DNA from: an uncultured Eubacteriales bacterium
GTDB lineage: Bacteria; Bacillota; Clostridia; Oscillospirales; Oscillospiraceae
Assembly: GCA_900079765.1 (NCBI GenBank)
Contig: LT599017.1
Location: forward strand, 1,643,766 to 1,707,765
Length of the DNA stretch: 64,000 nucleotides
Reading direction: 5' to 3'
Part shown: piece by piece, positions 58,501-64,000 of the stretch
Numbering within the stretch: the first letter of the stretch is position 1
How the letters are laid out: each line of letters begins with the position of its first letter
Notes under the pieces: generated by a model
Database searches by the model: none
Told to the model about the DNA's origin: nothing
What the model saw: only the letters and a program-made list of their open reading frames with translations
Translations under genes and position numbers: made by a program

Positions 58501-61005
58501 TTAGACGGCGGGACCGGGCAGAGAGTTCCCCTCTAGGGGAGCGGGGGTCAGAGTGAGCTGTCCGTCCTTGACGGTCACCTCAGCCCACCCGCCGGGGGAG
58601 AGCGCGCCGGAGAGGAATAGCTCGGCTGCCGGGTCCTCCACCTGAGCGCGGATGGCTCTGCGGAGGGGGCGGGCTCCGTAGTCCGGGTCAAAGCCCTTGT
58701 CGGCCAACAGGTCAAGCGCCTCATCGGTGACGCGCAGTTCCGCCCCCAGCCCGGCCACCCGGGCTGCCACCTCACGGAGCATCCGTCCGGCAATTTCCCG
58801 GATCTCTCCCCGGGTAAGCTGACGGAAGACGATGGTCTCATCCAGACGGTTTAAAAACTCAGGCCGGAAGACTTTTTTCAAATCCTCCAGGATGGGGCCA
58901 CGCAGCTCCTCCAGGGAGCGGGTCTCCCCCTGAACGGCCCCGGCGGAAAAGCCCAGCCGCCCGCCCTTTGCGGTGATACGCCCGGCCCCCACATTGCTGG
59001 TCATGACAACCACAGTATTGCGAAAATCGGTCTTCTTGCCCTGGGCATCGGTGAGGACGCCGTCCTCCATAATTTGCAGAAGGATGCCCCAAACGTCCTG
59101 GTGCGCCTTCTCAATCTCGTCGAAGAGGACCACCGAGTAGGGCTTGCGCCGCACCTTCTCGGTGAGCTGGCCGCCCTCCTCGTGCCCAACATAGCCGGGG
59201 GGAGAGCCGATGAGGCGGGAGACGGTATGCCGCTCCATATACTCGGACATATCAAAACGAAGCAGGGCCTCCTCGCTGCCAAAGAGGGAGGCGGACAGGG
59301 CCTTGCACAGCTCGGTCTTTCCCACCCCCGTGGGACCCAGAAAGAGGAAGGCCCCTGTGGGCCTGCCCGGCTCCTTGAGACCCACCCGGCCCCGGCGGAC
59401 GGCCCTGCACACGGCCTTTACCGCCTCCTCCTGGCCTACCAGGCGGCGGTGCAGTTCCTCCTCCAGGTGAAGGAGCCGTTCAGACTCGACCTGGGTGAGG
59501 GTGGTGACCGGGATGCCGGTCCATTCGGACACCACAGCCGCCACATCCTCCGGCCCCACCGCGCCCCGGTCCTGCCCGGATCGCCAACGCAGTTTTTCCC
59601 GCTCCAGCTCACGTCGGAAGTCGCCCTCCGCGTCCCGTAGCATGGCTGCGGTCTCGAAGTCCTGGCCCCGGATGGCCTCTTCCTTCTCGCGCTGAGCATG
59701 CTCAGCCTTTTCCTCCAGGACGCGCAGGCCGGGCGGCGTGGCCAGCCGATCCATGCGGACCCGGGAGGCGGCCTCGTCCATAAGGTCAATGGCCTTGTCG
59801 GGGAGCCGCCGGTCCCCGATATAACGAACTGAGAGAGTGACGGCGGCGTCGATGGCTTCGTCTGTGATCTTTAGCCGGTGGTGGGCTTCGTACCGGTCCC
59901 GAACGCCCCGGAGGATGGCCACGGCGTCGTCCCGCTCAGGCTCGCCAATGACCACAGGCTGAAAGCGCCGTTCCAGTGCCGCGTCTTTTTCGATATACTT
60001 GCGGTACTCGTCCAGTGTAGTGGCTCCGATGACCTGGAGCTCTCCCCGGCCCAGGGCGGGCTTGATGATGTTGGCCGCGTCGATGGCTCCCTCGGCGCTG
60101 CCCGCGCCCACGATGTTGTGGAGCTCGTCGATGAACAAAATCACGTCCCCCGCCCGCTTTGCCTCGGAGATGGCATTCTTCACCCGCTCCTCGAACTCGC
60201 CGCGGTACTTGGTGCCTGCCACCATGGAGGAGAGGTCTACCGACAAGATGCGCTTGCCGCGCAGATCCTCCGGCACGTCCCCGGCCACGATGCGCCGGGC
60301 AAGCCCCTCGGCAATGGCGGTCTTGCCCACGCCGGGTTCGCCGATGAGGGCAGGGTTGTTTTTCGTACGGCGGGAGAGGATCTGCACCACACGGCGCACC
60401 TCAGCCTCCCGGCCAATGACCGGGTCCAGCATTCCAGCGGAGGCGAGAGCTGTCAGGTCCCGGGAGAACTGGTCCAGGAGCTTGGTCTCGCGGTTGCCGG
60501 AGACCGAGTGGTCATCGTCCCGGTCAGAGCGGAAACGGTTACCGCCCCGGTAGGGAGGCGGACTCTCGTTGTCGCCCAGGGAGGCTAGAATATCGCTATA
60601 GAGCCTGCGGGGCTCTACGCTGCTGCCGACCAGCACCCGCTGTGCCACGCCGTCCCCCTCCCGGAGGATGCCCAGCAGCAGGTGTTCGGTCCCCACGTAG
60701 TGGTGCCCCAGCCGCGCGGCCTCGGTTAGGGAGAGCTCAATGATCTTTTTGCAGCGAGGAGTAAGCCCTTGGGAGGGGCGTACCCCCGGCGTGCCTACGC
60801 CCACCATGCGCCGTATGGCGGTGCGGATGGTCTCCTGGTCCAGTCCCGCGTTCTGGAGGACCCGGGCGGCCACGCCCTGCCCCTCCCGGGCGAGACCCAG
60901 CAGCAGGTGTTCGCTGCCCACATAGCCATGCCCCAGCTCGGAGGAGGCCTCCTGGGCAAGGCGCAGAGCGGACTGGGCCCGTTCGGTGAATCTGGTCTCG
61001 CTCAT
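58501..61005 (-). CDS. clpC: ATP-dependent Clp protease ATPase subunit ClpC
   Basis: An 834-residue AAA+ unfoldase. Two Clp_N repeats at 1-145 ([20 protein letters not shown] and [19 protein letters not shown]), first AAA domain with [17 protein letters not shown], a UVR motif at about 410-450 ([19 protein letters not shown]), and second AAA domain with [18 protein letters not shown]. The ClpP-docking loop lies in the second domain. ATG 61005 follows GGGGGAGATAAGCCC; the frame is open to 61077. The classical ctsR-mcsA-mcsB genes are not upstream. Confidence 0.95.
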   Translation of the reverse strand: MSETRFTERAQSALRLAQEASSELGHGYVGSEHLLLGLAREGQGVAARVLQNAGLDQETIRTAIRRMVGVGTPGVRPSQGLTPRCKKIIELSLTEAARLGHHYVGTEHLLLGILREGDGVAQRVLVGSSVEPRRLYSDILASLGDNESPPPYRGGNRFRSDRDDDHSVSGNRETKLLDQFSRDLTALASAGMLDPVIGREAEVRRVVQILSRRTKNNPALIGEPGVGKTAIAEGLARRIVAGDVPEDLRGKRILSVDLSSMVAGTKYRGEFEERVKNAISEAKRAGDVILFIDELHNIVGAGSAEGAIDAANIIKPALGRGELQVIGATTLDEYRKYIEKDAALERRFQPVVIGEPERDDAVAILRGVRDRYEAHHRLKITDEAIDAAVTLSVRYIGDRRLPDKAIDLMDEAASRVRMDRLATPPGLRVLEEKAEHAQREKEEAIRGQDFETAAMLRDAEGDFRRELEREKLRWRSGQDRGAVGPEDVAAVVSEWTGIPVTTLTQVESERLLHLEEELHRRLVGQEEAVKAVCRAVRRGRVGLKEPGRPTGAFLFLGPTGVGKTELCKALSASLFGSEEALLRFDMSEYMERHTVSRLIGSPPGYVGHEEGGQLTEKVRRKPYSVVLFDEIEKAHQDVWGILLQIMEDGVLTDAQGKKTDFRNTVVVMTSNVGAGRITAKGGRLGFSAGAVQGETRSLEELRGPILEDLKKVFRPEFLNRLDETIVFRQLTRGEIREIAGRMLREVAARVAGLGAELRVTDEALDLLADKGFDPDYGARPLRRAIRAQVEDPAAELFLSGALSPGGWAEVTVKDGQLTLTPAPLEGNSLPGPAV

Positions 61006-61009
61006 GGGC

Positions 61010-61195
61010 TTATCTCCCCCCGCCGTGGGCCTGGCGGTTGGGCGCCTTTGCCGGTCGTTTTGACGCACGCGGGTCATTCTCCTTCTCGTGTTTTGTAGTA
61101 CGGTGTGTGTGCCTCAGGCTGGAGGGCGCGCCCTCCAGCTCCGGGACCAGGCTTCCGGAAGCCTCCATGTGAAAGGGACGGTTTTTTCCGTCCAT
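61010..61195 (-). CDS. possible small basic protein upstream of clpC
   Basis: A 61-residue frame from ATG 61195 with the strong site GGAGGTGGGTACT, ending TAA four bases before the clpC start so that the clpC ribosome site lies in its last codons. It is hydrophilic and basic (RASKRPAKAPNRQAHGGGR at the C-terminus) and has no Cys pairs, so it is not McsA. It could be a leader peptide or an artefact of structured leader DNA, since two perfect palindromes fall inside it. Confidence 0.4.
   Translation of the reverse strand: MDGKNRPFHMEASGSLVPELEGAPSSLRHTHRTTKHEKENDPRASKRPAKAPNRQAHGGGR
61119..61164. repeat. two perfect palindromes in the clpC leader
   Basis: CTGGAGGGCGCGCCCTCCAG (61119-61138) and AGGCTTCCGGAAGCCT (61149-61164) are both perfectly self-complementary. 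They lie 114-160 bases before clpC on its transcript and could be regulator sites or RNA hairpins. Confidence 0.5.
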
Positions 61196-61276
61196 AGTAC
61201 CCACCTCCTTGCCGGTTTTCTGGTGCTATTTTTTCCGGCTCTAAGGAAATATACCCAGCGCGAGCGCATTTTAGCA

Positions 61277-61304
61277 TTGCATTTTTGAAAGAATGTGGTA
61301 CAAT
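61277..61304 (+). promoter_or_regulatory. promoter of the ferredoxin gene
   Basis: TTGCAT and TACAAT, spaced by 16 bases, 31 bases before the start codon. On the other strand the clpC transcript must start in the same 100 bases; TAAAAT at 61270-61275 (complement) is a possible -10. Confidence 0.6.
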
Positions 61305-61335
61305 TATGCTACATTTAGTTTTGGAGGTGTTTTCT

Positions 61336-61506
61336 ATGGCATATGTCATCAGCAGCGACTGCATCAGCTGCGGTTCCTGTGAGGGCGGTTGCCCCGTGAG
61401 CGCGATTTCTCAGGGTGATTCCCAGTATGAGATCGACGCCGGTACCTGCATCGACTGCGGCGCCTGCGCCAGCACTTGCCCCGTGGGTGCTATTTCTCAG
61501 GGCTAA
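61336..61506 (+). CDS. 2[4Fe-4S] ferredoxin
   Basis: A 56-residue clostridial-type ferredoxin, an electron carrier for anaerobic metabolism. Both clusters are complete: CISCGSCEGGCPVSAI and CIDCGACASTCPVGAI. ATG 61336 follows GGAGGTGTTTTCT. Own promoter and terminator. Confidence 0.97.
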   Translation: MAYVISSDCISCGSCEGGCPVSAISQGDSQYEIDAGTCIDCGACASTCPVGAISQG

Positions 61507-61515
61507 AATGTACAT

Positions 61516-61557
61516 AAAAAAGGCGGCGCTGCCAAATGGCAGCACCGCTTTTTTTAT
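61516..61557. terminator. bidirectional terminator (ferredoxin and esterase)
   Basis: GCGGCGCTGCC and GGCAGCACCGC pair around AAAT (one mismatch) with A6 and T7 flanks. Confidence 0.9.
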
Positions 61558-61580
61558 GTCTGATAATTTGGAGAAATATG

Positions 61581-62549
61581 CTAAAACTGTTCCAGCAGGA
61601 AACGTCCAATGCTCTCCATAGCCTCGTTTGCCCGCTTGATGGGGAACATCTGGAACACGTGCCACATGTTGTTCCACTTTTCCAGCCGACAGGGGACCTG
61701 GTCCGCGACCATGCGGTCCCGCAGACGGACGGAGTCGGAGAGCAGGATCTCATTGCCGCCTACCTGGATCAAAGCGGGGGGAAAGCCCGAGAAGTCCCCG
61801 AAGAGAGGGGAGAGCAGGGGGGAGGAGAGGTCGTACCCCCGGGCGTACACGCACCGGACGGCTTTGATATAATCCATGGTGATGGTTGGGTCCAGCTCCG
61901 CCAGCTCGGTGTAGGATCTGCCGGAGGCCGTCATATCGGTCCACGGGGACATGAGCACCAGCCGGGCGGGAAGCCTGCGGCCCGCCTCCTTAAGCCGGTG
62001 GCAGAGCACCAGGGCCATGTTGCCCCCCGCCGAGTCCCCAGCCACGACGATGTCCCGCGCGCCGTATCCCTGGTACATGAGGTAGTCCCAGGCCTTCATC
62101 GCGTCGTCCGCGGCGGCGGGGAAGGGGTGCTCGGGGGCCAAGCGGTACTCGAAGGAGAGGACCGCCCAGCCCGTAACGGAGGCCAGCTTTGCGGCCAGGG
62201 GGCGGGAGTAGCCCAGGTTGCCGCTGGTGTAGCCGCCCCCGTGGCAGTAGAGGATAGCCCGGCGGCGGTCGTGCCCGCGGTCGGGCCGGACCCAGGCTGC
62301 GTTCATTCCGGCAAGGTCGAAGGGCTCGAAGCTCATGCCGAGCATGGGCGCGGCCAGGCGGCCCAGCAGCTCCTGCCCGGCGCGCTGGCGCTCCAGGTCC
62401 TCGGGGTCCATGGATTCGGGGTTGGAGGCCGAGTGGATGGCTTTTAATGCCCGCAGCATGGGCTGGAGCCTGCGCTCCTCAGCGGTATGGCGCTGCTCCG
62501 GCGTGGGGCGGATCAGTTTCATGCTCCTGGGCTTGCGTTCCTGGTCCAT
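61581..62549 (-). CDS. alpha/beta hydrolase, HSL-family esterase
   Basis: A 322-residue esterase of the hormone-sensitive-lipase group. The oxyanion motif is YCHGGGYTSG near residue 100, the nucleophile GDSAGGN near residue 170, and the acid/His in GGNEILLSDS and MWHVFQMF near the end. Substrate is a short acyl ester; the native one is unknown. ATG 62549 follows GAGGAGGACCTCTCC. It is divergent from the acyltransferase gene. Confidence 0.9.
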   Translation of the reverse strand: MDQERKPRSMKLIRPTPEQRHTAEERRLQPMLRALKAIHSASNPESMDPEDLERQRAGQELLGRLAAPMLGMSFEPFDLAGMNAAWVRPDRGHDRRRAILYCHGGGYTSGNLGYSRPLAAKLASVTGWAVLSFEYRLAPEHPFPAAADDAMKAWDYLMYQGYGARDIVVAGDSAGGNMALVLCHRLKEAGRRLPARLVLMSPWTDMTASGRSYTELAELDPTITMDYIKAVRCVYARGYDLSSPLLSPLFGDFSGFPPALIQVGGNEILLSDSVRLRDRMVADQVPCRLEKWNNMWHVFQMFPIKRANEAMESIGRFLLEQF

Positions 62550-62658
62550 GGAGAGGTCCTCCTCGGTAAAAGTATGATTGGTTAAATTATACCATGGTTC
62601 TCTTGTGATTTACAGGCTGGCATGATAAAATTTATCTGTTCGTCAGAGAGGGGGGAGT

Positions 62659-63948
62659 ATGTTGGCGGAAAAGAAAGGCCGAAAGGGCTGGTACAAGCTG
62701 GACAACGCGGGCGTGCTTTACTCCGCCATACAGCGGGAGAAGTACTCCTCTGTCTACCGCTTTTCGGCGGTAATGACCGAGACAGTGGATCCCGTCGTCC
62801 TCCAGCGGGCGGTGGACAAGACCATGCCCCGCTTTCCCGGATTCAGGGTCCATATGAAACGGGGGGCCTTCTGGTGCTATTTCGAGCCGAACGAGGAGCC
62901 CGGCCCCTTCGTGAAGAAGGACATCGCAAACCCTTGTCAGCCCATCCGCGCCAAGGAGGACAACGGCTGGCTTGTGCGCTTTTTCTACTATGAAAAACGC
63001 ATCTCCTTAGAGGTGTTCCACGCCATTTCAGACGGAGGGGGCGCGCTCATTTTTTTCCGTACCCTTCTGGCGGTCTATCTGCGGGAGCGGGGATACGCTG
63101 TCCCCAATGGAAACGGCGTCCTGGATGTGGACGAGCCGCCCCGCAGGGAGGAGATCGAGGATTCCTACAGCAAGTATGCCACCGGCAAGGTCCGCAGGGG
63201 CGGTTGGCAGAAGACTGCCTACCCCAATACCAGCGAGCCGGAGCCGTTCTATACCCTCAACGTCACCATGGGCTTTCTCCCGGTGGATAGGCTCAAGGAG
63301 GTGGCGAAGGGATACGGCGCCTCCATTACCGAGTATCTGGCGGCCACACTGATCGAGGCCATTTTGGAGAACCAGCGGGCCGAGGGAAACAGGCGTGAGC
63401 TCCCGGTGGCATTGGCAATTCCCATCAACCTCCGGCCCTGGTTCGAGTCTGCCACCCTGAGGAATTTTATCATCACCATCCGCCCCTGCATCGATCCGGC
63501 GATGGGGGAGTACACCTTCCGGGAGATCGTGGAATACGTCCACCACTTTATGCGCCTGAACATCAACCGCCAGCAGATGCGCTCCGCCTTCACCGGCAAC
63601 GTGCGTTTCACCACCAACCCCTTTTTGCAGGTGATCCCCGTGGTACTGAAAAACCCGGTGATGGCCCTCTCGTACAAGCTGGTGGGGGTGCGGCCCTTTT
63701 CGGCTACCTATACGAACCCCGGCCCCTTCATGGTGCCCGATGAGATGCGCCCCCACATCCGGCGGATGGAGGTTATCCTGGGTCAGGCCACCCGGCCCTC
63801 GCCCCACTGCGCGTCCATCAGCTACGGCAACACGATGGAGATCACCTTCGCCGGTACCGGCGTATCCTCCGAGACAGAGCGGCGCTTTTTCACCCATCTG
63901 GTGAAGGAGGGCATCCCCGTCAAGGTGGAGAGCAACCGGGAGAATTAA
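62659..63948 (+). CDS. condensation-fold acyltransferase family protein
   Basis: A 429-residue protein of the chloramphenicol-acetyltransferase/condensation superfamily (alcohol acetyltransferase or PapA-like). The catalytic HxxxDG is seen as FHAISDGGG near residue 120; NLRPWFESATLRNF is in the second half. Substrates are unknown; lipid or glycolipid acylation is possible. ATG 62659 lies within a few bases of GGGGGAG; spacing is short. The next gene is a zinc-ribbon protein, a common pairing. Confidence 0.8.
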   Translation: MLAEKKGRKGWYKLDNAGVLYSAIQREKYSSVYRFSAVMTETVDPVVLQRAVDKTMPRFPGFRVHMKRGAFWCYFEPNEEPGPFVKKDIANPCQPIRAKEDNGWLVRFFYYEKRISLEVFHAISDGGGALIFFRTLLAVYLRERGYAVPNGNGVLDVDEPPRREEIEDSYSKYATGKVRRGGWQKTAYPNTSEPEPFYTLNVTMGFLPVDRLKEVAKGYGASITEYLAATLIEAILENQRAEGNRRELPVALAIPINLRPWFESATLRNFIITIRPCIDPAMGEYTFREIVEYVHHFMRLNINRQQMRSAFTGNVRFTTNPFLQVIPVVLKNPVMALSYKLVGVRPFSATYTNPGPFMVPDEMRPHIRRMEVILGQATRPSPHCASISYGNTMEITFAGTGVSSETERRFFTHLVKEGIPVKVESNREN

Positions 63949-63961
63949 GGGAGAATTGATT

Positions 63962-64000
63962 ATGTCATACTGCGTCAACTGCGGCGTAGAGCTGGACAAG
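63962..64000 (+). CDS. zinc-ribbon protein, start only (probably DUF6320)
   Basis: Thirteen residues, MSYCVNCGVELDK, before the window ends. CVNC is the first half of a zinc ribbon. DUF6320 proteins start this way and follow such acyltransferase genes, so that family is likely. It starts 13 bases after the acyltransferase stop, with AAGGGAGAATT as ribosome site. Confidence 0.65.
   Translation, partial: MSYCVNCGVELDK

Noticed and set aside
1-64000. CRISPR array, insertion sequence, integrase or restriction-modification system
   Set aside because: No regularly spaced repeats, transposase, recombinase or methylase motifs were seen on either strand.

Overview
The window is GC-rich chromosomal DNA from a low-GC-phylum (Bacillota) bacterium of the class Clostridia, most likely a gut Oscillospiraceae/Flavonifractor-type organism. 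Evidence: Gram-positive PolC, HPr kinase, YtvI, flotillin with its NfeD partner, DUF1292/DUF1836/UPF0735 proteins, a CsaB-type cell-wall pyruvyl transferase, the order pyrH-frr-uppS-cdsA-dxr-rseP-ispG-polC, and strong GGAGG ribosome sites throughout. Genus is an inference; no rRNA or tRNA is present.

Layout. 1-0.9 kb: 3' end of a catalase gene and a small YtxH-like gene. 1.0-5.1 kb: pyrimidine operon pyrC-pyrF-pyrK-pyrD, followed by a histidine-phosphatase/GNAT fusion and a YgiQ radical SAM gene. 8.4-14.2 kb: DUF1697 protein, a glycosyltransferase and a GT4-CsaB fusion (secondary cell-wall polymer), divergent DUF4330, PAP2 and GNAT genes. 14.2-18.1 kb: minus-strand operon rpmG-secE-nusG-rplK-rplA-rplJ-rplL with an internal promoter and an L10 autoregulatory leader. 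18.2-22.0 kb: ruvX, a TauE/SafE permease split into two half-size genes, a PrsA-like foldase, a probable 6S RNA and DUF1292. 22.2-29.3 kb: PBP1A, YtvI, ACT protein, homoserine dehydrogenase and aspartate kinase. 29.4-34.3 kb: a symporter/C-S lyase pair opposite a MarR regulator with a perfect palindromic operator, then an FMN reductase and a patatin. 34.4-39.3 kb: DUF1836, NfeD-like/flotillin pair, Ppx/GppA, two small proteins and Cu/Zn SOD.

39.6-43.3 kb is an accessory island that looks lower in GC: an orphan phage holin pair, an acetyltransferase, a cysteine-rich DNRLRE-type protein, two small unknown proteins and an XRE regulator. 43.5-57.9 kb is core again: rpmB, hprK, then folC-folT behind a tetrahydrofolate riboswitch, then pyrH through polC (translation, undecaprenyl/phospholipid, isoprenoid and replication genes). 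57.9-64 kb: DUF4358 lipoprotein, clpC with a small upstream ORF, a 2[4Fe-4S] ferredoxin, an esterase, a condensation-fold acyltransferase and the start of a zinc-ribbon protein.

Most of the window is ordinary core genome. The items most worth a second look are a palindromic intergenic repeat absorbed in frame into polC, the THF riboswitch with a visible SD/anti-SD pair ahead of folC-folT, an NfeD protein carrying a His-rich, Ca-loop-like insert, the orphan holin cassette, the split TauE with an RBS built into a terminator arm, and the hairpin cluster beside the 6S RNA. I found no CRISPR array, insertion sequence or clear new defence system.
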